From positions 3,534,001 through 3,598,000 of the forward strand of contig NZ_JAGIOB010000001.1 of the NCBI RefSeq assembly GCF_017876495.1: 64,000 nucleotides of DNA, in the 5' to 3' direction. Below are positions 8,513-16,627 of the stretch, piece by piece. Position numbers and translations under genes: made by a program. The notes below the pieces were generated by a model. The model had not been told where the DNA came from and did no database searches. It saw nothing but the letters and a program-made list of their open reading frames with translations. This DNA comes from Microlunatus capsulatus (lineage in GTDB: Bacteria > Actinomycetota > Actinomycetes > Propionibacteriales > Propionibacteriaceae). Every line of letters starts with the position of its first letter. Position 1 is the stretch's first letter.

Positions 8513-8576
8513 GAGCCCCCACGACGGGACGGCAGCCGCCGGACCGGCGCGGGGACCCGAGGCGGAGGAGAACGAG

Positions 8577-8816
8577 ATGGACGTGCTGCATGTGGACTGC
8601 GCGAGCTGCGTGGCCCGGGGCCCGGCGGCCTGCGGCGACTGCGTGATCAGCGTGCTGCTGGGGTCGCCGCCCCAGGGCGTCGACCTGGACGACGACGAGC
8701 AGGCCGCGCTCTCCGCGCTCGCCGACCAGGGGCTGGTGCCCCCGCTGCGGCTGGTGCCCGGCGCCCGTCGCGGCCAGGCCAGCCAGAGCCCGCTCCGCTG
8801 GCAGGACTACGCCTGA
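8577..8816 (+). CDS. Small cysteine-rich conserved actinobacterial protein
   Basis: 79 residues from ATG 8577, six bases after GGAGGAG. The N-terminus has four Cys in a C-x2-C-x7-C-x2-C arrangement (CASCVARGPAACGDCVISVLL), which looks like a metal site. The rest is acidic, then basic. The same open frame continues 126 bases upstream, but that part overlaps the divergent methyltransferase start and lacks a ribosome site. Similar short proteins are common in actinobacteria and have no known role. Confidence 0.7.
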   Translation: MDVLHVDCASCVARGPAACGDCVISVLLGSPPQGVDLDDDEQAALSALADQGLVPPLRLVPGARRGQASQSPLRWQDYA

Positions 8817-8829
8817 GCCGCCGAGCCGT

Positions 8830-8863
8830 TTGCCTGTGACCTGACCGTGACCTAAGGTGTCAC
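8830..8863 (+). promoter_or_regulatory. Promoter with operator-like dyad upstream of the NlpC/P60 gene
   Basis: TTGCCT (8830-8835) and TAAGGT (8853-8858) are 17 bases apart, a good primary-sigma promoter. The inverted repeat GTGAC-N7-GTCAC (8847-8863) covers the -10 element, where a bound regulator would block polymerase. A further GTGAC at 8836-8840 lies just upstream. The predicted transcript has a leader of about 150 bases with several possible hairpins. Confidence 0.55.
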
Positions 8864-9018
8864 CCGACTCCGGGACGAGTCGACGGGTCCGGTGGAAGCC
8901 GACCCGGCAGGTGCACCGTGACGTACACTTGAAGCTCTGACCGACTGGGGTCCGGGGCCGACGCCCGAGGGACGAGCCGTCGGGACACCGGCTGGTGACG
9001 ACACAAGGGAGAGCACGC

Positions 9019-10173
9019 TTGACCTCACGCCGCCGCGAGGCTGACCACGACGACCTGCGCTCCCGCGCCGTCCGGAGCTCCCGGACCGTGCGGAAGTCCG
9101 TCATCGGGCTGTCCACGCTGGCGCTGACGGTCGCGAGCTTCATCCCCGCGACCACGAGCGCGTCGGCCGCGCCGACGGCCGTGACGATCGCCGAGGCGAA
9201 GGCCCAGATCGAGCAGCTGGAGGTCGAGGCCTCCGCCATCGACCAGGAGTGGGTCGGGGTCAAGCAGGAGCTCGACGCCGGTCGCGCCAAGCTGGCCGCC
9301 AAGCAGGTCGACGTGAAGGTGCAGACGGCCAAGGTCGCGCAGGTCAAGCGCCAGGTCGGCCAGGTCGCGCTGGCGCAGTTCCAGAACCGGAACGTCGACA
9401 CCGCCGCGCAGATCTTCTTCAACTCCGACTCCGACAACTTCATGAGCCAGATCTCGACGGTCGAGAAAGTCAGCGAGAACCAGAACACCGTCCTCCAGGA
9501 CTTCCAGGAGCAGCAGGCCGCGCTGGCCGAGCTCCAGCACTCCAGCGAGACCGACCTCGCGACGCTGGCCGAGCAGGAGAAGCAGCTCGCCGCCCTGCGG
9601 GCCGAGTCCGACGCCAAGGTCGCCGAGTCCAAGAAGGTGCTGGCCCGGCTCACCGAGGCCGAGCGGGCCGCCATCGCCGCCGCCGAGAAGAAGGCGGCCG
9701 ACGAGGCCAGGGCCAAGGCCGAGGCGGCCGAGAAGGCGTCGAGCACGGGCTCGGGCACCACGGGCACGGGGACCACCAGCACCACCACCGACACGACGTC
9801 TGGCACCGCCGCCGTCAGCGGCAGCAGCCGCGGGGCCAAGGCGGTCGCCTTCGCGAAGTCCCAGCTGGGCAAGCCCTACCGCTTCGGCGCCACCGGCCCG
9901 GCCGCCTACGACTGCTCCGGGCTCACCGGGGCGGCGTGGAAGGCCGTCGGCGTCACGCTGCCGCGCACTTCGCAGACCCAGATCGGCGTCGGCCGGTCCG
10001 TCAGCCGCGACGCGCTGCAGCCCGGCGACCTCGTCTTCTACTACAGCGGCATCACCCACGTGGCCCTGTACGTCGGCGGCGGCCAGATCATCCACGCCCC
10101 GAACTCCCGCAGCAGCGTCAAGTACGCCGACGTCGACTCGATGCCGTGGGCCGGGGCTCGTCGCCCGGGCTGA
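9019..10173 (+). CDS. Secreted NlpC/P60 peptidoglycan endopeptidase (RipA/CwlO type)
   Basis: 384 residues. I chose TTG 9019 because AAGGGAG lies eight bases upstream; a GTG at 8995 in the same frame has no such site. The product has a signal peptide (about residues 30-53, ending SASAAP), a long coiled coil (about 60-230, rich in Glu, Gln, Ala and Lys), a Ser/Thr/Gly linker and a C-terminal NlpC/P60 domain. Catalytic residues are visible: Cys in YDCSGL, His in THVALYVG and a second His in IIHAPN. Such enzymes cleave D-Glu/DAP bonds in stem peptides and separate daughter cells; the coiled coil keeps them inactive until activated. Confidence 0.93.
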   Translation: MTSRRREADHDDLRSRAVRSSRTVRKSVIGLSTLALTVASFIPATTSASAAPTAVTIAEAKAQIEQLEVEASAIDQEWVGVKQELDAGRAKLAAKQVDVKVQTAKVAQVKRQVGQVALAQFQNRNVDTAAQIFFNSDSDNFMSQISTVEKVSENQNTVLQDFQEQQAALAELQHSSETDLATLAEQEKQLAALRAESDAKVAESKKVLARLTEAERAAIAAAEKKAADEARAKAEAAEKASSTGSGTTGTGTTSTTTDTTSGTAAVSGSSRGAKAVAFAKSQLGKPYRFGATGPAAYDCSGLTGAAWKAVGVTLPRTSQTQIGVGRSVSRDALQPGDLVFYYSGITHVALYVGGGQIIHAPNSRSSVKYADVDSMPWAGARRPG

Positions 10174-11456
10174 CCGTCCCCCGCACCGCCCCGCGCCGGT
10201 CGCGTCCCCTCGGGGCGCTGGCCGGCGCGTTCGCGTTGCTGCTGGCCGGCTGCGGCACCGGACCCGCCCCTGCGCCACCCCCCGCGGTCCCGACCGCGTC
10301 GGTCGCCGCCGACTCCGCCGCGCAGTCCCTGGTCGACGGCCTGCTGCGCGCCGGCCGGGCCGGTGACCGGGCCGGCTTCGACGCCGGCGTCAGCACGGCA
10401 GACCCCTCCTTCGCCGACCGGGCCCGGGCGCTCTACGGCAACCTGTCGGCCCTGCCCTGGGACCTCCTCGAGATCCGGCTCGACCCCCGTCGCGAGCCGG
10501 TGACCAGCCGGGTCGCGGCGGTGCTGGGCGCCGACGCCTGGCAGCAGCGGGCCGCTGTCCGCTGGCGGCTCACCGGCGAGACCGCGACCGCCGAGCACAC
10601 CGTCTGGCTCACCTTCGCCCCCGACGGCGGTCGTCCCCGGCTCGCCGGCACCGCCGCGCCGGCGGACCCCGACGACCCCGACGACGCGCACCGCCCGCAG
10701 CCGGTCTGGTGGACGGGTCCGGTGACCGCGGCCGCCCGCTCCGGCGTGACCGTCGTCGTCGGGTCCGGCCAGCCCGCTCCGGCCTGGCTGGACCGCGCGG
10801 TCGCCGCCGCCGCCGTGGTGCGGGAGCGGGTGGGCGCCGGTGCGGCCGCGGACTGGGACGGCGCTCTCGTCGTCGAGGTGCCGGCCAGCCGGGCCGCCTT
10901 CGAGGCGGTGCTGGGGGCCGAGCCGGGCAGCTACGCCGGCATCGCCGCCGTCGCGCTCGCGGAGGGACCGGCCGACGCGGCGCTGCGGGTGGTCGTCAAC
11001 CCCGAGGTCAGCCGCGCGCTGGCCCCGCTGGGCGTCGCCGTCGTGCTCACCCACGAGACGGTGCACGTCGCCACCCGGTCGGTCGACTCACCGGCCCCCA
11101 CCTGGCTCGTCGAGGGCCTCGCCGACGAGGTCGCGCTGGCCGCGCACCCCGACGCCGCTGCCGGGGTGGCCGGACCGCTGCTGGCCCGGGTCCGGGCCGG
11201 GGGAGCCCCGGACGCCCTGCCCGGCGACGAGGCGTTCCTCGCCGGGGCCGACGACCTCGCCGTCAGCTACGCCGAGGCCTGGACGGCGTGCCGGCACGTC
11301 GTCGACACCTGGTCGGCGGAGGACCTGCAGCGGCTCTACACCGCCGTCGACGGCGGGCAGGGCCTGGACGCGGCGCTGCAGGACGTGCTCGGCACCGACG
11401 AGCCGCGGTTCACCGCCGGCTGGCGCGCCGCCCTGGTGCGGCAGGCAGGGGGCTGA
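10146..11456 (+). CDS. Lipoprotein with gluzincin-type zinc peptidase motif
   Basis: The start is uncertain. GTG 10146 gives 436 residues and overlaps the NlpC/P60 gene by 28 bases; a CTG at 10170, whose CTGA overlaps the upstream stop, gives 428. Both include a lipoprotein signal with the lipobox LLAGC (Cys36 from the GTG). A Pro/Ala spacer leads to an alpha+beta region, then HETVH (residues 303-307) and Glu323 in WLVEGLADE. HExxH followed by a Glu about 16 residues on is the gluzincin arrangement of the peptidase MA superfamily. It is therefore probably a surface metalloprotease or a relic of one. It sits between a peptidoglycan hydrolase and a mannosyltransferase gene. Confidence 0.75.
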   Translation: MGRGSSPGLTVPRTAPRRSRPLGALAGAFALLLAGCGTGPAPAPPPAVPTASVAADSAAQSLVDGLLRAGRAGDRAGFDAGVSTADPSFADRARALYGNLSALPWDLLEIRLDPRREPVTSRVAAVLGADAWQQRAAVRWRLTGETATAEHTVWLTFAPDGGRPRLAGTAAPADPDDPDDAHRPQPVWWTGPVTAAARSGVTVVVGSGQPAPAWLDRAVAAAAVVRERVGAGAAADWDGALVVEVPASRAAFEAVLGAEPGSYAGIAAVALAEGPADAALRVVVNPEVSRALAPLGVAVVLTHETVHVATRSVDSPAPTWLVEGLADEVALAAHPDAAAGVAGPLLARVRAGGAPDALPGDEAFLAGADDLAVSYAEAWTACRHVVDTWSAEDLQRLYTAVDGGQGLDAALQDVLGTDEPRFTAGWRAALVRQAGG

Positions 11457-11457
11457 G

Positions 11458-12576
11458 GTGCCGCGCACCCTCGTCGTCACGAACGACTTCCCGCCGCGCA
11501 TCGGGGGCATCGAGTCCTTCGTCGCCGACCTCTGCACCCTGCTGGACGACGACGTCGTCGTGCTCACGTCCGGGCCGCCCGGCGCGGCCGCGACCGATGC
11601 CGGGCGGCCCTACCCGGTGGTCCGCCGGGGCGGGCTGCTGCTGCCCACCCCCGCCGTCGCTCGCGAGGCCGCCGAGCTGCTGCGGCGCTCCGGCGCCGAC
11701 CGGGTGCTGTTCGGGGCGGCCGCCCCGCTCGGGCTGCTCGCGCCGGCGCTGCGGCGGGCCGGCGCCCGGCACGTCGTCGCGCTCACGCACGGCCACGAGG
11801 TGTGGTGGTCGCTGGTCCCGGGCGCCCGAGCGGCGCTCCGGCGGGTCGGCGACGCGTGCGACCACCTGACGACGATCTCCGACTTCACGACGGCCGCGGT
11901 CGGCGCCGCCCTGAGCCCGGCCGCCCGCGCGCGGCTGCTGCGGCTGCCGCCCCCGGTCGACCTCGCCCGCTTCGGGCCAGCGCCGGGGCCGGCCCTGCGG
12001 CCCGAGGCGCTCCGCTGCGTCGCCGTCGGGCGCTTCGTCCGGCAGAAGGGCTTCGACACCCTGCTCCGGGCGTGGCGCGACGTGCTGGCCGGCTGGCCGG
12101 GGGGCCAGGCCCGGCCCGAGCTCGTCCTCGTGGGCGACGGGCCGCAGCGGCCGGCCCTCGAAGCGCTGGTGAGCGGGCTCGGGCTGGCGGGCACCGTCCG
12201 GCTGACCGGCGCGGTGCCGCGGGAGCAGGTCCTCGCCGAGCTCCGGGCGGCCCGGGTGTTCGCGCTGCCCGTGCGGAGCCGGTGGGGCGGGCTCTACGCC
12301 GAGGGGCTCGGGCTCGCCGCCGTGGAGGCGGCGGCCTGCGGCCTGGCTGTCGTCGTCGGGCGGTCCGGCGGCGCCCCGGAGACGGTGGTCGAGGGCCGGA
12401 CCGGCGCCGTCGTCGACCCCGACGACCCGGGTGCCCTCGCCGCGGTGCTGCTGCCGCTGCTCCAGGACCCGGACCGCGCCGCCGCCCTGGGCGCGGCGGG
12501 CCGGGAGCACGTCGCCGCCCGCTTCGGCGCCGACGCCGCCCGGGCCACCCTGCGCGCCGCGCTGGCCCTGGGCTGA
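11458..12576 (+). CDS. pimB: GT4 mannosyltransferase, PimB-like
   Basis: 372 residues from GTG 11458, one base after the lipoprotein stop. The N-terminal signature VVTNDFPPRIGGIESFV is that of the actinobacterial PimB branch, which adds the second mannose from GDP-mannose to phosphatidylinositol monomannoside at the inner membrane face. The GT-B C-domain shows the donor-site pattern GRFVRQKGFDTLL and the EGLGLAAVEAAACGLAVV block with the conserved Glu residues. Position after an NlpC/P60 gene and before an SRPBCC gene matches the Rv2190c-Rv2188c-Rv2185c order in M. tuberculosis (from memory). Family certain, exact acceptor inferred. Confidence 0.85.
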   Translation: MPRTLVVTNDFPPRIGGIESFVADLCTLLDDDVVVLTSGPPGAAATDAGRPYPVVRRGGLLLPTPAVAREAAELLRRSGADRVLFGAAAPLGLLAPALRRAGARHVVALTHGHEVWWSLVPGARAALRRVGDACDHLTTISDFTTAAVGAALSPAARARLLRLPPPVDLARFGPAPGPALRPEALRCVAVGRFVRQKGFDTLLRAWRDVLAGWPGGQARPELVLVGDGPQRPALEALVSGLGLAGTVRLTGAVPREQVLAELRAARVFALPVRSRWGGLYAEGLGLAAVEAAACGLAVVVGRSGGAPETVVEGRTGAVVDPDDPGALAAVLLPLLQDPDRAAALGAAGREHVAARFGADAARATLRAALALG

Positions 12577-12697
12577 CGCCGGTCCGGCCGTGCGCCGGCG
12601 AGGACCCCAGCCGGTATCCTCAGCAGCGCATCGTGGTCCCTCAGCAGGAGCGGTGCCGCCCATCGGGGCGGCCGACGGACCCGGGGAGAGGCTGGAC

Positions 12698-13123
12698 GTG
12701 GCCGACCAGACGAGCGGGTCCATCGACATCGCCGCACCGCCCGAGGCGGTGATGGCCGTCATCTCCGACGTCGAGCAGTACCCCGCCTGGGTCGACTCGA
12801 TGAGCAGCGCCGAGGTGCTGACCAGCGAGGACGGCCGGCCCGAGACGGTCCGGATGGTGCTCGACCACCCGGTGGTCAAGGACGACTACGTGCTCCGCTA
12901 CACGTGGGCCCCGGCGCTCGTCAGCTGGCGGCTCGTCGAGGGCCACCTGCTCAAGACGATGGACGGCTCCTACGCCGTCGAGCCCCGGGGCGCCGGCAGC
13001 ACGGTGACCTACCGGCTGACCGTCGACGCCAACCTGCCGATGATCGGGATGTTCCGCCGCAAGGCCGAGAAGACGATCATCGACGGCGCCCTGCGGGGCC
13101 TCAAGCGCCGGGTGGAGGGCTGA
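12698..13123 (+). CDS. SRPBCC (START-like) domain protein
   Basis: 141 residues from GTG 12698, eight bases after GGGGAGAGG. The whole protein is one SRPBCC fold (IDIAAPPEAVMAVISDVEQY...YAVEPRGAGSTVTYRL...MIGMFRRKAEKTI), a hydrophobic-pocket domain found in polyketide cyclases and lipid carriers. It is the counterpart of the TB16.3-type gene that follows pimB in mycobacteria. A possible -10 element (TATCCT, about 12613) would give a leader of some 70 bases. Ligand unknown, probably a lipid. Confidence 0.85.
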   Translation: MADQTSGSIDIAAPPEAVMAVISDVEQYPAWVDSMSSAEVLTSEDGRPETVRMVLDHPVVKDDYVLRYTWAPALVSWRLVEGHLLKTMDGSYAVEPRGAGSTVTYRLTVDANLPMIGMFRRKAEKTIIDGALRGLKRRVEG

Positions 13124-13176
13124 CCACCCCGCCGGGAGCCGGCCTGCGCCGCCCGGCTCCCCGGCCCGCGCCCCCG

Positions 13177-14223
13177 GTGCTGAGCATCGGCATCGACATC
13201 GGCGGCACCAAGGTCGCGGCCGGCGTCGTGGACGAGCAGGGCGGGATCCTCGAGCGGCTGCAGGAGCCCACCCCCTCGCACAGCCCGGTCGCCGTCGAGG
13301 ACGCCATCGTCCGGCTCGTCGGCCAGCTGCGGTCGCGGCACCGCGTCGAGTCGGTGGGCATCGGCGCCGCCGGCTGGGTCGACAACGAGCAGGCGGTCGT
13401 CCGCTTCTCCCCGCACCTGGCCTGGCGCTCGGAGCCGCTGAAGGCGCGGCTGGCCGAGCGCGTCGACCTGCCTCTCATCGTCGACAACGACGCCAACGCC
13501 GCCGCCTGGTCGGAGTACCGGTTCGGCGCCGGCCGCGGCTCGTCGGTGATGGTCTGCATCACCCTGGGCACCGGCATCGGCGGCGGCCTGGTCATCAACC
13601 GCCAGCTCTTCCGCGGCACCTACGGGATGGCGGGGGAGTGGGGGCACATGATCGCCGTCCCCGACGGCCACTGGTGCGAGTGCGGCAACCGCGGCTGCTG
13701 GGAGCAGTACGCGTCCGGCAACTCCCTGGTCCGCGAGGCGCGGGCGCTGGCCCGGACCAACTCCCCGACGGCCTACCGGCTGCTGGAGATGGTGGGCGGT
13801 GACCCGGACAAGATCACCGGACCCGACGTCACCGCCGCGGCCATCGCGGGCGAGCCCAACTCGATCGAGCTGCTGGCCGACGTCGGCACCTGGCTGGGCC
13901 GCGGGATCGCCAACCTCGCCGCCGCCCTCGACCCCGAGGTCGTCGTCATCGGCGGCGGGGTGAGCGCGGCCGGGGACCTGCTGCTGCTGCCCGCCCGGCA
14001 GGCGTTCAGCCGGACGCTGACCGGCCGCGGCTTCCGGGAGGAGGCCCGGCTGGAGCTGGCGCACTTCCGCAACGACGCCGGCCTCATCGGCGCCGCGGAC
14101 CTCGCCCGGCACGCCATGGTGGAGCCGCCCGACTCGGCCCGCTTCGGCTTCTGGCCGCGCCGCCGCAAGCTCAAGACCCGACGTCGTCGCGCCCGCCGGG
14201 AGCGCTGGGCCGCCCGGATCTGA
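13177..14223 (+). CDS. ROK-family glucokinase
   Basis: 348 residues from GTG 13177. A CTG at 13120, overlapping the previous stop as CTGA, would add 19 Pro/Arg-rich residues. The phosphate-1 motif GIDIGGTK starts the protein. DNDANAAAWSEYRFGAGRG includes the catalytic Asp, TLGTGIGGGLV is phosphate-2, and the ROK zinc motif is WCECGNRGCWEQYASG. It phosphorylates glucose with ATP or polyphosphate. The last 25 residues are very basic (RRRKLKTRRRRARRERW), unusual for the family and perhaps a nucleic-acid or polyphosphate contact. Confidence 0.92.
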   Translation: MLSIGIDIGGTKVAAGVVDEQGGILERLQEPTPSHSPVAVEDAIVRLVGQLRSRHRVESVGIGAAGWVDNEQAVVRFSPHLAWRSEPLKARLAERVDLPLIVDNDANAAAWSEYRFGAGRGSSVMVCITLGTGIGGGLVINRQLFRGTYGMAGEWGHMIAVPDGHWCECGNRGCWEQYASGNSLVREARALARTNSPTAYRLLEMVGGDPDKITGPDVTAAAIAGEPNSIELLADVGTWLGRGIANLAAALDPEVVVIGGGVSAAGDLLLLPARQAFSRTLTGRGFREEARLELAHFRNDAGLIGAADLARHAMVEPPDSARFGFWPRRRKLKTRRRRARRERWAARI

Positions 14224-14260
14224 CGCGTGCCCGCCGGCCGGGGCCCGGAGTGCGGGTGCG

Positions 14261-14758
14261 CTAGAGGACCGCGCCGTCGCCGGACCCGGGCGGACGGTTC
14301 CGCGGGAGCCGGGTGACCAGGACGGCGAAGCCGCCGAGGAAGCCGAGCACGGCGACCCAGCCGACCCAGCCGGGGAAGCGGGCGCCGAAGGCGGCGGCGA
14401 GGACCACGAGCGCGGCCCAGCCGATGCCCAGCCAGCCGAGCAGCGCCGGCAGCGCCGGCGGGTCGAGCGGCGGCATCGGCTCGGGCACGTAGGGCTCGGG
14501 CTCCTCCTCGACCGGCTCCGGCTCGGGCCGGGGCTCGTCCTCGACGGGGAACTGGAAGAGCGGGACCTGCTCCCATCGGCGGTCGGGCTCGTCGCCGGCC
14601 GGGGCGTCGGCGGGCGGCTCGGCGACGGTGGTCCCGCCACCCGTGCCGTCGCCGCTGGTGACGTCGGAGGGCCGCTCGGCGGTGAGGTGGTAGCCGGCCA
14701 TCATCTCCGCGAAGGCGCGGTCGATCTCGGCGCGGTCGTCCTCGCTCGGCCTGGTCAT
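14261..14758 (-). CDS. Two-helix membrane protein with long acidic N-terminus
   Basis: 165 residues from ATG 14758, which overlaps the hydrolase stop as ATGA. Residues 1-110 are soluble, acidic and Pro-rich (EPRPEPEPVEEEPEPY); two transmembrane helices follow (about 108-150). The N-terminal EDDRAEIDRAFAEMMAGYHL resembles small actinobacterial proteins found beside this type of hydrolase. Function unknown; coupling suggests it works with the hydrolase. Confidence 0.75.
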   Translation of the reverse strand: MTRPSEDDRAEIDRAFAEMMAGYHLTAERPSDVTSGDGTGGGTTVAEPPADAPAGDEPDRRWEQVPLFQFPVEDEPRPEPEPVEEEPEPYVPEPMPPLDPPALPALLGWLGIGWAALVVLAAAFGARFPGWVGWVAVLGFLGGFAVLVTRLPRNRPPGSGDGAVL

Positions 14759-15639
14759 GCTCGGTCCCCCACGTGTCGGCGGAAGAAGTCCGCGGAGCCG
14801 CGGAAGATGTCCTCCGCGTCGTAGTCCAGCGTGGCTACATGGTAGCTGCGCTCCAGCACGACGACCTCCAGCCCGGCGGTCCGCAGGCCGGCCCGCAGCA
14901 GCGCCAGCGAGGAGGGGTCGACGACGTGGTCCTGGCGCGACCAGTGCACCTGGGTCGGCGCGGTCACCCGGTCCAGGTGGTCGCGGACGTCGGCCCACAG
15001 GGCGGTCTGGGAGTGCAGCGCGCGGAGCGGGTTGCGGGTGTAGCCGAACTCGCCCTCGCCGGGCTTCGCGATGTCGTCGGCGATGCCCGGAAACGACGGG
15101 ACCACGCTGAGCAGCCGGGAGAAGCGGATCCGCGGGTCGGTGATGTTGATGCAGGGGTTCACCAGCGACAGCGCCGCCACCGCGTCCCCGTGCTGCTCGG
15201 CCAGCCGCAGGGCCAGCGCGCCGCCCATCGACAGCCCGGCGACGGCGACCCGCTCGCACCGCCGGCCGAGGTCGACGAAGGCCCGCTCGGCCGCGGCGTA
15301 CCAGTCGGTCCACGCCGTCCGGTTCAGCTCCTGCCAGCTGGTGCCGTGACCGGGCAGCCGGGGCACGGCGACGGCGAACCCCTCCGCCTCCAGGTGCGCG
15401 GCCCAGGGCCGCACGGAGTAGGGCGCCCCCGTGAACCCGTGCAGGAGCAGGACGCCGACGGCGCCCGAGCCGCCGACGTAGGGCGCGGCCTGCGGCTTGA
15501 CGGGGGCCGACGTCGGGGGCGGGCCGCCCGGCCGCCCGTAGCCGGTCAGCCGGGCGAGCAGGCCGCGCGCCGGGGACGACGCCGACGGGGTGGCGGCGGG
15601 TCCCGGGCCGCTCGGGCGCACCGGGGCGTCTGGGCTCAC
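14755..15639 (-). CDS. Alpha/beta hydrolase (carboxylesterase/monoacylglycerol lipase-like)
   Basis: 294 residues from GTG 15639; the frame extends further upstream without a plausible start. After a Pro/Ala-rich segment of about 60 residues come the oxyanion region LLLHGFTGAPYS, the nucleophile elbow GLSMGG, the acid in SRQDHVVDP and the His in SYHVATLD. The arrangement is that of Est30-type carboxylesterases and bacterial monoacylglycerol lipases. Close to two PlsC acyltransferase genes on the other strand, so a role in glycerolipid turnover is plausible but inferred. Confidence 0.9.
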   Translation of the reverse strand: MSPDAPVRPSGPGPAATPSASSPARGLLARLTGYGRPGGPPPTSAPVKPQAAPYVGGSGAVGVLLLHGFTGAPYSVRPWAAHLEAEGFAVAVPRLPGHGTSWQELNRTAWTDWYAAAERAFVDLGRRCERVAVAGLSMGGALALRLAEQHGDAVAALSLVNPCINITDPRIRFSRLLSVVPSFPGIADDIAKPGEGEFGYTRNPLRALHSQTALWADVRDHLDRVTAPTQVHWSRQDHVVDPSSLALLRAGLRTAGLEVVVLERSYHVATLDYDAEDIFRGSADFFRRHVGDRA

Positions 15640-15834
15640 GCGGGCATGCTGCCACGGAAGGGGCCGGTGGCGCGACGCCCCGGCCCCGCGCCCGCGGCGC
15701 GCACCAGGTCGGCGCGCGTCCGTGGCGCGCACCAGGTCGGCACCGCCGGGTGCGGACCACTAGGCTCAGCCCGTCTCCTCGACCGGCGGAGGGCCTCTCC
15801 CCGGCCACGGAGCGCTGGGAAAGCGGAGGTCGGG

Positions 15835-16617
15835 TTGCTCTACTGGGTGCTGAAGTGGTTCCTCTTCGTCCCCGTGATCAAGGTGGCCTTCCGGCCCTGG
15901 ATCGAGGGGAAGGAGAACGTCCCGTCGTCGGGTCCGGCGATCCTGGTGGCCAACCACATCTCGGCGGGCGACACCTACCTGATCCCCGCGCTGATCCCGC
16001 GGCGGCTCACCTTCCCGGCCAAGGCCGAGGCCTTCGCGGGCACCGGCCTGCGGGGGCGCGTGCTCAAGTGGTTCCTGGAGGGCGTCGGCATGCTGCCCCT
16101 CGACCGCTCCGGCGGCCGGGCCAGCGCCACGAGCATGACCGGCGTGCTGGGCGTGCTGGAGCGCGGCGACCTGCTGGGCATCTTCCCCGAGGGCACCCGC
16201 TCGCCCGACGGCCGGCTGCACAAGGGCAAGACGGGCGTCGCCCGGCTGGTGCTGCAGGCGCGCGTGCCGGTGCTCCCGATCGGCGTGGTGGACACGCAGT
16301 TCGTCCGCCTGCCGCTGCTCGGCATTCCGGTGATGCGCCGGCCCGGTGTCCGCATCGGCGAGCCGCTGGACTTCGACCGCTACGCCGGCGCGGGCAACGA
16401 CCGCGACGTGCTGCGGTACGTGACGGACGAGATCATGGCGGCGGTCCAGGAGCTCTCGGGCCAGACCTACGTCGACGCCTACGCCTCCTCGGTGAAGAGC
16501 GCGGCCGCCGAGGGCCGGGTCTTCGAGACCACCGTGCTGGAGCGGCCCGGCGCCGGCCGTCCCGTGCCGCCGGTCCCGGCCCCGCTGCCTCCGGTGGACG
16601 AGCAGGTCCACCCGTGA
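15835..16617 (+). CDS. PlsC-family 1-acylglycerol-3-phosphate acyltransferase
   Basis: 260 residues from TTG 15835, with GGAGG five bases upstream. The start is supported by how tightly the PlsC domain begins. The catalytic HX4D is NHISAGD, and the acyl-acceptor motif is FPEGTRS; GVARLVLQARVPVLPIGVV is the fourth conserved block. The enzyme acylates lysophosphatidic acid or a related lipid at the membrane. The C-terminus is a Pro-rich tail. It is the first of a tandem pair, 10 bases before the next acyltransferase. Confidence 0.93.
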   Translation: MLYWVLKWFLFVPVIKVAFRPWIEGKENVPSSGPAILVANHISAGDTYLIPALIPRRLTFPAKAEAFAGTGLRGRVLKWFLEGVGMLPLDRSGGRASATSMTGVLGVLERGDLLGIFPEGTRSPDGRLHKGKTGVARLVLQARVPVLPIGVVDTQFVRLPLLGIPVMRRPGVRIGEPLDFDRYAGAGNDRDVLRYVTDEIMAAVQELSGQTYVDAYASSVKSAAAEGRVFETTVLERPGAGRPVPPVPAPLPPVDEQVHP

Positions 16618-16627
16618 GCAGGACGCC

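Noticed and set aside
8865-9018. c-di-AMP (ydaO) riboswitch before the NlpC/P60 gene
   Set aside because: The location is right and pieces such as GGTGGAAGCC resemble it, but the conserved GGGGTGAA and CAGCTAACC-type ends are missing. Kept only as an unnamed leader.
9700-9830. Low-complexity Ala/Lys and Thr/Ser/Gly codon runs in the NlpC/P60 gene as a repeat array
   Set aside because: They are the end of the coiled coil and the linker of a normal secreted hydrolase; no repeat unit is conserved at DNA level.
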